64,000 bases of DNA. Source: Chlorogloea purpurea SAG 13.99. Lineage in GTDB: Bacteria; Cyanobacteriota; Cyanobacteriia; Cyanobacteriales; Microcystaceae. How positions within the stretch are numbered: position 1 is the first letter of the stretch; each line of letters opens with the position of its first letter. This document shows positions 38,019 through 47,384 of the stretch, piece by piece. Where the stretch lies: NCBI GenBank assembly GCA_016903695.1, contig JADQBB010000004.1, positions 1 through 64,000 on the forward strand, written 5' to 3'. Under the pieces are notes generated by a model. The model was given only the letters and a program-made list of their open reading frames with translations, had not been told where the DNA came from and did no database searches. Position numbers and translations under genes: made by a program.

Positions 38019-38240
38019 ATGAAAATCACGATGAAATGTAATCCCTCGGTTCATCAGGAACCCCGTTATCAACCGATTCCCATAACTCCTCTGAGTTCCA
38101 AAGAATCGCTTCTGCAATGGCTCAGGCAAAGCGGTCGCTTAAAGCCCCGTCAAGCGGATGCCCATCCTGATTCACAAATTTTGGGAGAGATCGACGCTCT
38201 CCTCGATCAAGATGATTATGCAATAGAAGAAGAAGAATAA
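38019..38240 (+). CDS. DUF3134 family small protein
   Basis: A 73-residue protein, beginning MKITMKCNPSVHQEPRYQPI with the family stretch ITPLSSKESLLQWLRQSGRL in the middle and an acidic tail ending in four Glu. DUF3134 is confined to cyanobacteria and has no known function. The start at 38019 is chosen because it gives the family N-terminus and has GGAAG 8 nt upstream. The stop is followed by a short tandem run of AAAGAAT-like units. Confidence 0.8.
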   Translation: MKITMKCNPSVHQEPRYQPIPITPLSSKESLLQWLRQSGRLKPRQADAHPDSQILGEIDALLDQDDYAIEEEE

Positions 38241-38300
38241 AGAATAAAGAATAAAAAATAAGATCGGACAACGGGTGATAAATTTTAGGAATTAATCGTG

Positions 38301-39425
38301 ATGATATTAGCTAAAAAAACGGCTTTAATTTACTGTGAGAATCAGTTCGGAAAAGTAGATGGAAAAACCGCCGCCGGATTGATCCGACGCTCCCAAATTT
38401 ACGACATAGTAGGTGTGTTGGATAGTTCCCTCGCGGGTAAAAATGCGGTAGAGGTTCTAGGCGATAAAGTCGATGGTGTCTCTATCCCGATTTTCGCCAA
38501 TTTACAGGAAGCTTTGGCTCAACTGCCCCGTATTCCCGATTGTTACATTTACGGGAAGGCTCCTTTACAGGCTTTTATACCCCCCGAAGAAAGGGTTCTG
38601 ATCTTGGAAGCGATCGATCACGGTATGAACATCGTTAACGGTCTACATCAATTCTTTTCCGACGATCGAGAATTTAAAGAGCGGGCCGAGAAAAAAGGTG
38701 TCGTGATCACCGATATTCGCAAATCTCCGGCCTTAGCAGACCTTCACGTTTTCACCGGTGCGATCGAGCGGGTGAATATCCCCGTCATCGCCGTATTAGG
38801 AACTGATTGTGCCTGCGGAAAAATGACGACCGCGGTAGAACTCGACGAATATCTTCAACGTTCGGGAATCAAATCGGTACTCGTGGCCACCGGGCAAACA
38901 AGTTTGATGCAGGGGGCGAGATACGGTGTTTCCATCGATGCCCTGGTATCTCAATTCGTCATAGGCGAGATCGAGAACGCGGTTGTAGAAGCTTTCGAGG
39001 GAGAAAATCCCGATATTATTCTCGTGGAGGGACAAAGTGCCCTCAGTCATCCCGCTTTCATGAGTTCCCTAGCTATTCTCAAAGGCAGTATGCCCGATGG
39101 GATAATCCTACAACATCCCCCGGCTCGAAAATACCGATGTGACTTCCCTCATCTGCCGATGCCGAGTTTGGGCAAAGAAATTCAACTGATCGAGGAGATA
39201 GCCCCCACCACGGTTATAGCGATCGCCATCAATCACGAGAATCTCAGCGAAGCCGAAACGGATATTTTTATCAAGAAATACGAGCGTGATTTTCAAATAC
39301 CGACCACCGATGTACTGACATACGGATGCCGCAAACTGGTACGGGCATTGAGCGATCGTTTTCCGAAATTGCGGCAGAAATTACAACGGGAGAATAGGAG
39401 GACAGCCGCCGTCTTGGAGACATGA
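38301..39425 (+). CDS. DUF1611 protein, DgcN-like (D-glutamate N-acetyltransferase family)
   Basis: A 374-residue DUF1611 protein. An N-terminal Rossmann-like domain (IYDIVGVLDSSLAGKNAVEV) is followed by a P-loop-like domain at about residue 167 (VLGTDCACGKMTTAVELDEYL), with ILVEGQSALSHPA further on. A studied DUF1611 protein, DgcN, acetylates D-glutamate in a D-amino-acid breakdown pathway. Whether this one uses D-Glu is inferred. An adjacent GTG at 38298 is an alternative start. It overlaps the racemase gene by ATGA, so the two are translationally coupled and should share a substrate. Confidence 0.78.
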   Translation: MILAKKTALIYCENQFGKVDGKTAAGLIRRSQIYDIVGVLDSSLAGKNAVEVLGDKVDGVSIPIFANLQEALAQLPRIPDCYIYGKAPLQAFIPPEERVLILEAIDHGMNIVNGLHQFFSDDREFKERAEKKGVVITDIRKSPALADLHVFTGAIERVNIPVIAVLGTDCACGKMTTAVELDEYLQRSGIKSVLVATGQTSLMQGARYGVSIDALVSQFVIGEIENAVVEAFEGENPDIILVEGQSALSHPAFMSSLAILKGSMPDGIILQHPPARKYRCDFPHLPMPSLGKEIQLIEEIAPTTVIAIAINHENLSEAETDIFIKKYERDFQIPTTDVLTYGCRKLVRALSDRFPKLRQKLQRENRRTAAVLET

Positions 39426-40495
39426 AAAGTTTATTACCCCGGATCGAAATTTCTCTTCCTAAAATCCGGCATAACGCCAGGGTACTCTCTACCCTATACA
39501 GAAAAAAAGGAATTTCCCTCATGGGAGTCACGAAAGCGATCTTGGGAGAACCCCTGATCGCGAGGGCGATGATTGGAGGGGGAGTGAAGTTCATCGCCGA
39601 CTCTCGTATTGAAAATATCCTCAAAATGAAAGCAGCGGGAGTGTCCACGAGTTTCGTTCTGCTGCGTACCGCCTTCAGTCAAGCAGAATCGGTGGTTCTG
39701 GGCGCGGATATTAGTTTGAATACGGAACTGGAAACCATACTAGAACTGTCCCACCAAGCGAAGTTACTGCAAAAAGTCCATCGAATTATCATCATGGCTG
39801 AATTGGGAGATCGACGGGAGGGGGTTATGCCCTGCGACTTTCCGGCTTTTATCGCCTCGGTACTTTCTTTACCTTGTATTGACATCGTTGGTATCGGTTG
39901 TAATCTTGCCTGTTATGGGGGGATCGAGCCGGATAATAATAATATGGGGCAACTGTCCATATTGGCGAATACGATCGAAGAAAAATTTTCTCTCAAATTA
40001 CCGATCGTTTCCGGGGGTAATTCCGCGAATTATCGATGGTATCAACGCACGCTAGATTCTGGCAGGATCAATAATTTGCGGCTCGGTGAATCGATCCTCT
40101 TGGGACGGGAAACGGTTAATGGAGAAGTAATCGTGGGTTTACATACGGATGCTTTCCGGCTGATCGCGGAAGTGATCGAATCTAAGGATAAATCTTCTCT
40201 GCCCTCTGGAACGATCGGTCGGGATGCTTTCGGGAATGTTCCCAGTTTTCTCGATCGTGGTGTTCATCGGCGGGTGATCGTCGCTCTAGGTAGACAAGAT
40301 GTGCCTGTATCGGGGTTAAAATCCGGTGAGTGCTTGGAAATACTGGGATCTAGTAGCGATCATCTAGTTCTCGACGGCGAGAATACCACCTTGAGTGTGG
40401 GCAAAGAAGTAAGTTTCGGGTTGGATTACAAAGCGCTTCTCTCAGCCATGACCTCTCCTTTTATCGCCAAAAGCTACGTGTCTCAATATTCATAA
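39422..40495 (+). CDS. Fold-type III PLP amino-acid racemase (alanine/ornithine racemase-like)
   Basis: A 357-residue protein with the alanine-racemase N-terminal TIM barrel. RIEISLPKIRHNARVL is the family start, and the PLP lysine is Lys38 in SLMGVTKAILG. Later blocks IIMAELGDRREGVMP, VSGGNSANYRW and RLGESILLG fit the ornithine/YhfX-type branch rather than Alr, so it is not the cell-wall alanine racemase. It is coupled by ATGA to the DUF1611 gene. Substrate unknown; an amino acid whose D-form is then N-acylated is the simplest idea. It ends in a tail-to-tail overlap with the pentapeptide gene. Confidence 0.8.
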   Translation: MKSLLPRIEISLPKIRHNARVLSTLYRKKGISLMGVTKAILGEPLIARAMIGGGVKFIADSRIENILKMKAAGVSTSFVLLRTAFSQAESVVLGADISLNTELETILELSHQAKLLQKVHRIIIMAELGDRREGVMPCDFPAFIASVLSLPCIDIVGIGCNLACYGGIEPDNNNMGQLSILANTIEEKFSLKLPIVSGGNSANYRWYQRTLDSGRINNLRLGESILLGRETVNGEVIVGLHTDAFRLIAEVIESKDKSSLPSGTIGRDAFGNVPSFLDRGVHRRVIVALGRQDVPVSGLKSGECLEILGSSSDHLVLDGENTTLSVGKEVSFGLDYKALLSAMTSPFIAKSYVSQYS

Positions 40496-41521
40496 CACGA
40501 TCGCCCCTCGTGACAGTAGGCTCGATCGTAACTCTTCTGTCATACCCGTATTTTCGGCGAATGTCGCACCCTTCACCTTCGCCCCGCTCAAATTGGTTTC
40601 GGTGAGGTTCACCTGAGTTAAGTTAGCTCCCTCTAGATTAGCCCCGATGAGATTGGCAAGAGCCAAACTACAACGATAACCATCGATGCCGGTTAAATTG
40701 GCGTTACTCAATAAAGCCCCGCTCAGATCAGCCCCTCTTAATCGGGCATAGCTCAGATCGGCTTCACTTAAACAAGCATCGGTCAAATTAGCGCCTCTAA
40801 GATTGACGCGGGATAGATTCGCACCGGTAAAGTCCACACCGCTTAATTCACACCCTGATAAATTTCCGCCACGATAATCGTCAAAGATGCTTAAACCCGC
40901 TAATCCAGTTAATAGGGCGAAATCATCGCTGTCGTGTTCGTAAATAACGGTAATGAGTTTATCTAAATTATCTAGGGCTTGTGTAGCTGGAACGGGGGGT
41001 AGTGTATCGGGGGGTAATGCTTGCAAGCCGATCGTCACTTTGCTTAAATAGGGATGAAGTTCATTATTGACGAGGAATCTCGCCAGTACCCGGTTCAATA
41101 CCCCGTATTTATTGGGACTAATATCGTGCCGCCATAAAGACTGAGTTTCCACGACCGATACATCACTCATAGTAGCGAAAAATTCACCGGTGATGGTATA
41201 GGAATCGTTCCCATAGCTAAAGCTGCCTAATTTGCATCCCCAATCCCCGCCCCGTAGAGCGAACAGATAAGCCGTGGAATCGTCTTCAAAAGTAACCGCG
41301 AATTCAGGGTTAAGATCGCTATGGACTAAAATACAGTTATTCAGCACTAAATTGAGTTGACCCCCGGTGATCAGCCATTGAATCTGCCCATTTAATAACG
41401 GTTGGGTGTGGGAACTAACTTTTAGATCGATATATAGCTCCAATTTATTGCCATTTGTAGCAACCGGGTCTAGAGTCAAAGTAATTTCCGAGTAACGATT
41501 ACAAGAAGCTAAAACACGCAT
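40490..41521 (-). CDS. Pentapeptide repeat protein with beta-rich N-terminal region
   Basis: A 343-residue protein in two parts. Residues 1 to about 225 are unrecognised, rich in beta-branched residues, without cysteine-rich motifs. From about 228 on comes a run of A(D/N)LXX repeats (GGNLSGCELSGVDFTGANLS and onward) for about 100 residues, which folds as a right-handed quadrilateral beta-helix. Function is unknown, as for most such proteins. The start at 41521 is used because GGAGAG precedes it; a GTG at 41539 is open in the same frame. It overlaps the racemase gene by 6 bp at the stop codons. Confidence 0.8.
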   Translation of the reverse strand: MRVLASCNRYSEITLTLDPVATNGNKLELYIDLKVSSHTQPLLNGQIQWLITGGQLNLVLNNCILVHSDLNPEFAVTFEDDSTAYLFALRGGDWGCKLGSFSYGNDSYTITGEFFATMSDVSVVETQSLWRHDISPNKYGVLNRVLARFLVNNELHPYLSKVTIGLQALPPDTLPPVPATQALDNLDKLITVIYEHDSDDFALLTGLAGLSIFDDYRGGNLSGCELSGVDFTGANLSRVNLRGANLTDACLSEADLSYARLRGADLSGALLSNANLTGIDGYRCSLALANLIGANLEGANLTQVNLTETNLSGAKVKGATFAENTGMTEELRSSLLSRGAIVL

Positions 41522-41647
41522 AGTTAATATTCTCTCCACATTCTGACTTTAGCTCGATCGTTCCTTGTTATATCCAATTGTTTAAATAACTTTTCCATTT
41601 GCGCAAATTTCTGTAGGATCATCCCAAAGAAGGATTTAACCGACCCG

Positions 41648-42850
41648 ATGAAAATACTATTTTTACATTCTAATTTCCCCGCCCAATTTCGCCATCTAGC
41701 CACGGCCCTCGCTCGCGATCCCAAAAATAAAGTGCTTTTCGGGACGAAAAGAGCGGAAGGGCAAATACAAGGCGTGCAAAAAATTCTTTACTCACCGAGC
41801 CGAGCTGTTAATCCCGCTACCCACCATTACTTGCAGAATTTAGAGAGTGCGGTTTTAGAAGGGCAGGCGGTTTATAGAATGACCGATCAGATGAAGAAAA
41901 TGGGGGTGATTCCCGATATAGTCTTCGGTCATTCGGGATGGGGCTCCACCCTGTTCATTAAAGACGCTTTCCCGAAAACTAAGTTACTCTGTTACTTCGA
42001 GTGGTTCTATCACGCCCACGGTACGGACGCGGATTTTGACCCGGCCGAACCTTTATCCTTGGACGATGAAGCGCGCATCAGGATCAAAAATTCTGCTATC
42101 CTTATCGATCTCTACAGTTGTGATAAAGGGTTATCCCCTACCCGCTGGCAACATCAACAATTCCCACCCCAATTAGGAACGAAAATCACCGTGCGCCACG
42201 ACGGGATAGATACTGATATATTCCGCCCCAACCCCGGTGCTAAATTAGTCCTGCCGAATCTGAATCTGGATTTATCCGATGTGCCGGAAATCATTACTTA
42301 TGTAGCGAGGGGCATGGAACCTTATAGAGGCTTTCCCCAGTTCATGGAAACGATCGCCATATTACAAAAAAGGCGACCTCATCTTCATGCAGTGGTGGTG
42401 GGTGAAAATCGAGTCGCCTACGGTCGTAACCTGCCCGGTGGGAAAACCTACAAAGAATTCATGTTAGAAAAATTGCCTCTCGATCTATCTCGTATTCACT
42501 TTACCGGTTTACTTCCCTATAATCAGTATTTACAGGTTTTGCAAGCTTCTTCCGTTCACCTGTATCTCACCCGTCCTTTCGTCCTCTCTTGGTCGATGCT
42601 AGAGGCTATGTCCACGGGTTGTCTCATCGTCGGCTCAGATACCGCGCCGGTGCGGGAACTTATTCAAGATGGCGTGAACGGTTTATTAGTGGATTTCTTC
42701 GACCCGGAAAAAATCGCCGCTCGCGTAGAAGTGGCTTTAGATAACCCGGCAGATATGGCCCCTCTCCGTGTCAAGGCTAGGGAAACGATCGTGGCTAATT
42801 ACGATTTGAATACCTTACTGCCACAACATCTAAATTGGATGCTAGGGTAA
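41648..42850 (+). CDS. Glycosyltransferase family 4
   Basis: A 400-residue GT-B fold glycosyltransferase. The N-terminus MKILFLHSNFPAQFRHLA is typical of the group, and the C-terminal half carries the GT4 nucleotide-sugar signature: YVARGMEPYRGF, HFTGLLPYNQYLQVLQ, and EAMSTGCLIVGSDTAPVRE with the catalytic E-x7-E spacing. It probably adds a sugar during exopolysaccharide or cell-wall glycan assembly. It lies alone between divergent and convergent neighbours, so no cluster defines its product. Its end overlaps the TolB-like gene by 9 bp. Confidence 0.88.
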   Translation: MKILFLHSNFPAQFRHLATALARDPKNKVLFGTKRAEGQIQGVQKILYSPSRAVNPATHHYLQNLESAVLEGQAVYRMTDQMKKMGVIPDIVFGHSGWGSTLFIKDAFPKTKLLCYFEWFYHAHGTDADFDPAEPLSLDDEARIRIKNSAILIDLYSCDKGLSPTRWQHQQFPPQLGTKITVRHDGIDTDIFRPNPGAKLVLPNLNLDLSDVPEIITYVARGMEPYRGFPQFMETIAILQKRRPHLHAVVVGENRVAYGRNLPGGKTYKEFMLEKLPLDLSRIHFTGLLPYNQYLQVLQASSVHLYLTRPFVLSWSMLEAMSTGCLIVGSDTAPVRELIQDGVNGLLVDFFDPEKIAARVEVALDNPADMAPLRVKARETIVANYDLNTLLPQHLNWMLG

Positions 42851-43339
42851 ATTTCTTTGGACTAAAGCTATTTTCCATTGACCGTTCTCGTTGGTGCTGA
42901 AAGCGATCTTACTACCATCGCCGCTGATGGTGGGTCCACTCACCGTACCTCTGACGTTAGCGGTGAGCAATTCTGAACGTTGGGACTCACGATCGTATAC
43001 CATAATATCGGTTTTACCCCTTTCCGTGGATACGTAAGCGAGAAAACGACCATCGGCGCTCAAAGCCGGTTGATCTTGACTGGAATCGCGGCGATTGAGA
43101 TTGGGTAGAGATACTAATCGCCGTTGTTGTAGATCGAATAGATAGATACTACGGCGACCACTGCGATCGGATGCGAAGGCTAAATAACGCCCGTCACCGC
43201 TGTAAGCGGGATTTTCCTCTACAGAGTTACTATTCAAGCCTCCCGTTAATATTTGGGGAGTAGTTAACATCGCACTACTACAACCCGTGACCTGGAGGCT
43301 TAAAAACAAGGATAATTTAATAACTGTCTTCTTTGCCAA
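42842..43339 (-). CDS. TolB-like beta-propeller lipoprotein, short
   Basis: A 165-residue exported protein. A TTG start at 43339 is supported because it yields a lipoprotein signal peptide (KTVIKLSLFLSLQVTGCSS, with the lipobox Cys at about residue 20). Three PD40/WD40-like TolB repeats follow: NPAYSGDGRYLAFASDRSG, QPALSADGRFLAYVS and GPTISGDGSKIAFSTNENG. That is only half of a normal six-bladed propeller, so it either dimerises or is a shortened paralogue. It overlaps the upstream small gene by 23 bp. Confidence 0.75.
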   Translation of the reverse strand: MAKKTVIKLSLFLSLQVTGCSSAMLTTPQILTGGLNSNSVEENPAYSGDGRYLAFASDRSGRRSIYLFDLQQRRLVSLPNLNRRDSSQDQPALSADGRFLAYVSTERGKTDIMVYDRESQRSELLTANVRGTVSGPTISGDGSKIAFSTNENGQWKIALVQRNLP

Positions 43340-43532
43340 CGGTTTTCAGAGTCAGTATTTGATTGGCATCACTGAGACATTCGGCCACGGTTTTCCGATC
43401 CTCTAAATCTACTGTGGTCGTGGCGATAATATCTTGCGCTTGTTCTCGATAAACAGCACCCGTTACCGGATCTACTTGTTCTATTTGCTCCAAGTGAGTG
43501 CAGATTTCTTGAACCGAATTTACAGAAGACAT
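43317..43532 (-). CDS. Small conserved-looking protein, unknown
   Basis: A 71-residue soluble protein starting MSSVNSVQEICTHLEQIEQV. It is acidic with two Cys, no membrane segment and no recognised domain. The Shine-Dalgarno AGAGG sits 6 nt from the ATG. Its 3-prime end overlaps the start of the TolB-like gene by 23 bp, which argues for coupled translation and a real gene. Function unknown. Confidence 0.6.
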   Translation of the reverse strand: MSSVNSVQEICTHLEQIEQVDPVTGAVYREQAQDIIATTTVDLEDRKTVAECLSDANQILTLKTVGKEDSY

Positions 43533-43612
43533 GATTTACCTCTCAGGTTGTGAAAGCTTCTAACTCGATCTTAGTTCACCCGCAATAATATGGCGGTTTC
43601 TTAAGCTAAATT

Positions 43613-44662
43613 TTAAAACTTACAGATCGAGTCGGGTTTAACGGGACACCAGGAAGAATTACTGAGAGGATTATTTTTTAACTGCAAATCCGTCAATTTA
43701 GCTAGAAAAGTCAAAGGCTGAGGGTCTTCTATTCTATTGTCCGACAAGAATAAACTTTTCAAATCTATCAAGTATGATAGCGGTTCTAGCTGTTTGATCC
43801 CATTCCGGGCTAGGTCTAATGCTTCCAATTTTCTTAACTTTTCCAGAGGATTTATGTCCGTGATCCTGTTTCCCGATAGCATTAACAGTTTTAGTCCGGT
43901 CAGATTTCCCAAGCTTTCCAACTTAGCTATTTGGTTATTTTGGAGAATGAGAATAGTTAAATTTTCTAAATTTTCTAACGGCTTAATATTATTAATTTGG
44001 TTGTTGCTTAAAGATAATCCAGATATTTTGCTTAAACCCATTAAAGGTGTTAAGTCTTTGATTTTATTATCGTCTGCCAGTAATTTATTTAAATTATTTA
44101 ATCCGCTTACAGGGGACAGGTCAGAAATTTGATTAAATGGTATATATAATTTTTCAAGTTTTTTTAGAGACTCGATTCCCCGGAGATTTTGAATTTTATT
44201 ATTCCATAACCATAAAACTTCTAAGTTATTAAGTCCGGCTATCGGCTCTAGATGGGAAACGAAATTATTGGATAAATCCAATGCTTTGAGATTTTTTAAA
44301 GACGCTAAAGGCTTGAGATTTTGAATTTTATTATCGGATAAGGTTAAAGATGCTAACTGTTGAAAATAAGTCAATGGGGAAAGGTCGATTATGTCGTGAC
44401 CTTGCAAGTTCAAAGCGGTCATCTCATCGAAATAACGAGAAGCCACCTGACAATTTGAGGTTTTAGCTACTTCTAGCAAAGAATCTAGGGTGTGTTGCGT
44501 TTCTAGTGACTGTTGATTTTTATTAGCGCAAAGGTCAGCAAAAGCGTTAGTAGCGTCCGTGGGTAAATAAGAAGGTAAAAGCTGGAAGACGATCGAACAA
44601 ATGAGCGTTAAAAACAATAATTTACAAAACTTAACAACAGATTGGAAAATGCGGGCTTGCAT
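43613..44662 (-). CDS. Exported leucine-rich repeat protein (internalin-like)
   Basis: A 349-residue protein. An N-terminal hydrophobic segment (CKLLFLTLICSIVFQLL) acts as signal peptide or anchor; a short Cys-containing cap follows, then ten or eleven 22-residue leucine-rich repeats of the type LxxLxxLxLSxNxIxxLxPL, which end in a Cys-rich cap (SSWCPVKPDSICKF). This is the SDS22/internalin layout, a protein-binding solenoid. The ATG at 44662 is chosen, since the frame upstream begins with TTG and adds nothing typical. No partner is apparent. Confidence 0.82.
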   Translation of the reverse strand: MQARIFQSVVKFCKLLFLTLICSIVFQLLPSYLPTDATNAFADLCANKNQQSLETQHTLDSLLEVAKTSNCQVASRYFDEMTALNLQGHDIIDLSPLTYFQQLASLTLSDNKIQNLKPLASLKNLKALDLSNNFVSHLEPIAGLNNLEVLWLWNNKIQNLRGIESLKKLEKLYIPFNQISDLSPVSGLNNLNKLLADDNKIKDLTPLMGLSKISGLSLSNNQINNIKPLENLENLTILILQNNQIAKLESLGNLTGLKLLMLSGNRITDINPLEKLRKLEALDLARNGIKQLEPLSYLIDLKSLFLSDNRIEDPQPLTFLAKLTDLQLKNNPLSNSSWCPVKPDSICKF

Positions 44663-44817
44663 AAAATTACGGAGTAAGATAGGACAATTGTAACTCAACC
44701 CCTTGAAAATGCGATCGTGTTATCTAGATCGCCGTTGGTGTTGATCCAAAACACATACAGGACTCGAAAATTAGGCTAGATTAGCGATCGAGGTAGAGAA
44801 AACCAGAGCCACAGACC

Positions 44818-45831
44818 ATGCAAGAGCATAAAGTACTGAGACACCCCGCCAAACTTGTTAGAGAAGAAATGAACGCCGAGGAAATCGTTTGGCGTTACGG
44901 ACAAGGGGACAGAAATTTTAGCCGGGCAGAATTACAGAGAGAAGACATCATTCAAGTCAATCTAAGCGAAGCTAACTTTAGCAGGGCCGCTTTTGATTGG
45001 GCTAATCTCAGTGGTACTGATTTAAGCCGTGCCAATCTGAGCCGTGCCGATTTAATGTACGCCCGCCTGATCAGCGTCAAATTACAAGAAGCCGATTTAT
45101 CCGCAGCGGATTTAAGCGAGGCCGATTTAAGCTGGGTCAATCTTCAAGGCGCTAATTTAGCCGGTGCTAACTTGAGCGGGGCGAATTTAAAACAAACGAA
45201 TCTGATCAACGCGGATTTAAGAGGTGCGAATCTAACCGGCGCTAACTTGGTAGGGGCGATTTTCACCGGTGCTAACTTCAGCCGCGCCGATTTAAGTAAA
45301 GCCAACCTCAGCGGCGTGGATTTAACCGGTGCGAATATGAATCGAGTGGATCTCAGTAAAGCCAATCTCAACGGGGCCGAATTAACGGGGGGTAACTTCC
45401 ATAAAGCCGACTTTACCAGAAGTAATTTGCGTAATGCTAATTTCCAAGACGCTTATCTACAGGGGGCGAATCTCCGCCGCGCCAATTTGAGAGGGGCGAA
45501 TCTCAGCGGGGCGGTATTCAGGGAGGTGAGTATCAGCTTGGTGACGCTCTCGGAATTTAACTTACAGGGTGCTAATTTTAGCAGTAGAGTGGATTTCTGT
45601 TCAGCTAATCTGACGGGGGCTAATTTAAGCGAGGCGATTCTCAGAAATGCCAACTTCGGTTACGCTCTTCTCAATCAAACTTTTCTCATGGAAGTGTCTT
45701 TCGAGGGTGCTAATATGACCGATGCCTGTTTACAGAACGCGGATCTAAGAGGCTCTATCTTCCGTAATAGCTGTTTGAGCGGCATTAATCTCACCGAGAC
45801 GATCATGCCCGACGGCAGCTTGCACCCTTAA
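44818..45831 (+). CDS. Pentapeptide repeat protein
   Basis: A 337-residue protein consisting almost wholly of A(N/D)LXX repeats after a 45-residue N-terminal part (VREEMNAEEIVWRYGQGDRNF). More than fifty pentapeptides can be counted in one nearly unbroken run to about residue 335, so the protein should be a long right-handed quadrilateral beta-helix. No signal peptide or catalytic domain is present. Cyanobacteria carry many such proteins, with unknown roles. The repetitive sequence also produces open frames on the opposite strand, which are artefacts. Confidence 0.9.
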   Translation: MQEHKVLRHPAKLVREEMNAEEIVWRYGQGDRNFSRAELQREDIIQVNLSEANFSRAAFDWANLSGTDLSRANLSRADLMYARLISVKLQEADLSAADLSEADLSWVNLQGANLAGANLSGANLKQTNLINADLRGANLTGANLVGAIFTGANFSRADLSKANLSGVDLTGANMNRVDLSKANLNGAELTGGNFHKADFTRSNLRNANFQDAYLQGANLRRANLRGANLSGAVFREVSISLVTLSEFNLQGANFSSRVDFCSANLTGANLSEAILRNANFGYALLNQTFLMEVSFEGANMTDACLQNADLRGSIFRNSCLSGINLTETIMPDGSLHP

Positions 45832-45904
45832 ATAATTAATAAACAGGCCTTAATCTGAACAGATTAAAGCTTATAGATGACGTTTATCTTTAAGCTTTGA
45901 CAAA

Positions 45905-47374
45905 ATGAATAAATTTCGTGCCCGATTATTGAGTGTGAGTGGTTTAATGTTGGGACTATTGGCCACCGCTACCCCTACCTATGGCAATTCGCTGGTGAAT
46001 GGGATCGTTATACCTGGTAATACGACCGATCTATCATCGGGGGGTAGCGGGGCGAATCTCAACCGGGTGGGATTCTTCTCGGATATTTATTACGATCGCA
46101 CCAACAATGTTTATTATGGCTTGGGCGATCGAGGCCCGGGCGGTGGTTTGATCAGTTACGATACCAGAGTGCAAAAATTCACCCTTGACGTGGATAAAGA
46201 TACGGGGGCTATCAGTAATTTCCAAATTGTCCAGAGTATTCTCTTCACTCGAAACGGTGAAAACTTTAACGGTCTTAATCCTCTCTTACTCAACGGTAAT
46301 ACAAATACACTTGGCAATAGTTTCGACCCAGAGGGGTTCGCTTTAGCGCCTAACGGTAATTTCTACGTTTCCGATGAATATGGCCCTTCCCTGTACGAAT
46401 TCAGCCCGGCTGGGGAATTTATCCGTGCCTTCACCACACCGGACAATTTGATACCGAGACAGCCAGACGGCACTATCAACTACGTAGATGGTCGCCCGAC
46501 GATCACGACAGGTCGTCAGGATAACCGAGGTTTTGAAGGCTTGACCATTTCTCCCGATGGTTCCAAACTATACGCTACTTTACAAGACCCTTTAGTGAAC
46601 GAAGGGGATCAAGGCGAGGGCAGAAGAAGCCGTAATGTTAGGATAGTAGAGTTCGATACAGCAACCGGGGCCAGTACGGGGCAGTTTATCTATCAATTAG
46701 AATCGATCGATGATATTAACGATCGTCTTCCTGGAACCGACGATGATTTTAGCGTTACCGCTCAGGGGCGCAGCATCGGACTCAGCGCCATCACTGCGTT
46801 AGGTGGTAATAACTTTCTCGTTCTCGAAAGAGACAACCGGGGCTTAGGCGTAGATAATCCCACCGCTAGCGTACCCGTGGGCAGTAAAAGGGTGTACATG
46901 ATTTCCTTAGCGGGTGCTACCGATGTAAGCGGGATCAGTTTAGGGGGTATTAATGACTTACCCACCGGTGTTATCCCCGTGAAAAAAGACCCAACACCAT
47001 TTATCGACATTGCGGCCGAGATTGGGGCTACAGGAAGCCAGATAGCGGAGAAATTTGAAGGTTTGACCGTCGGGCCTCGTCTTAATGATGGCACTTACGC
47101 CATTATTACAGGTACGGATAACGATTTTAGCGTCACTCAAACCGGTGCGGGCGAACAATTTGACGTTTGTACCGACGGGACTACCTCGGCCCAAGTCGGT
47201 CTCGGTCAGCCTTGTCCCGCTGGCTTAAGTTTACTGCCCGGTTTCCTCTACTCCTTCAAGGGCGGCTGGAATATTGAGAGTCAATCCACTCCAGAACCAA
47301 ATACTATGGCAGGGTTACTCTTAATAGGATTGGGTTCTATCTGGGCTAGCTCCAAGGGAGGTCGGAGGCAGTAG
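45905..47374 (+). CDS. Esterase-like phytase-family protein with PEP-CTERM anchor
   Basis: A 489-residue exported protein. Signal peptide about 1-27 (LSVSGLMLGLLATATPTYG), then a beta-propeller of the esterase-like phytase type: YGLGDRGPGGGLISYD, DPEGFALAPNGNFYVSDEYG, NRGFEGLTISPDGSKLYA and KFEGLTVGPRLNDG. It ends with the PEP-CTERM signal TPEPNTMAGLLLIGLGSIWA followed by a basic tail, which marks it for exosortase-type cell-surface processing. The substrate is probably an organic phosphate or is unknown; family activity is little tested. The gene stands alone. Confidence 0.85.
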   Translation: MNKFRARLLSVSGLMLGLLATATPTYGNSLVNGIVIPGNTTDLSSGGSGANLNRVGFFSDIYYDRTNNVYYGLGDRGPGGGLISYDTRVQKFTLDVDKDTGAISNFQIVQSILFTRNGENFNGLNPLLLNGNTNTLGNSFDPEGFALAPNGNFYVSDEYGPSLYEFSPAGEFIRAFTTPDNLIPRQPDGTINYVDGRPTITTGRQDNRGFEGLTISPDGSKLYATLQDPLVNEGDQGEGRRSRNVRIVEFDTATGASTGQFIYQLESIDDINDRLPGTDDDFSVTAQGRSIGLSAITALGGNNFLVLERDNRGLGVDNPTASVPVGSKRVYMISLAGATDVSGISLGGINDLPTGVIPVKKDPTPFIDIAAEIGATGSQIAEKFEGLTVGPRLNDGTYAIITGTDNDFSVTQTGAGEQFDVCTDGTTSAQVGLGQPCPAGLSLLPGFLYSFKGGWNIESQSTPEPNTMAGLLLIGLGSIWASSKGGRRQ

Positions 47375-47384
47375 GCTAGGGCAG

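Noticed and set aside
44952-45653. Minus-strand Leu/Ala-rich frames and an apparent CRISPR-like periodicity
   Set aside because: The periodicity comes from the pentapeptide coding repeats; there are no identical repeats with unique spacers.
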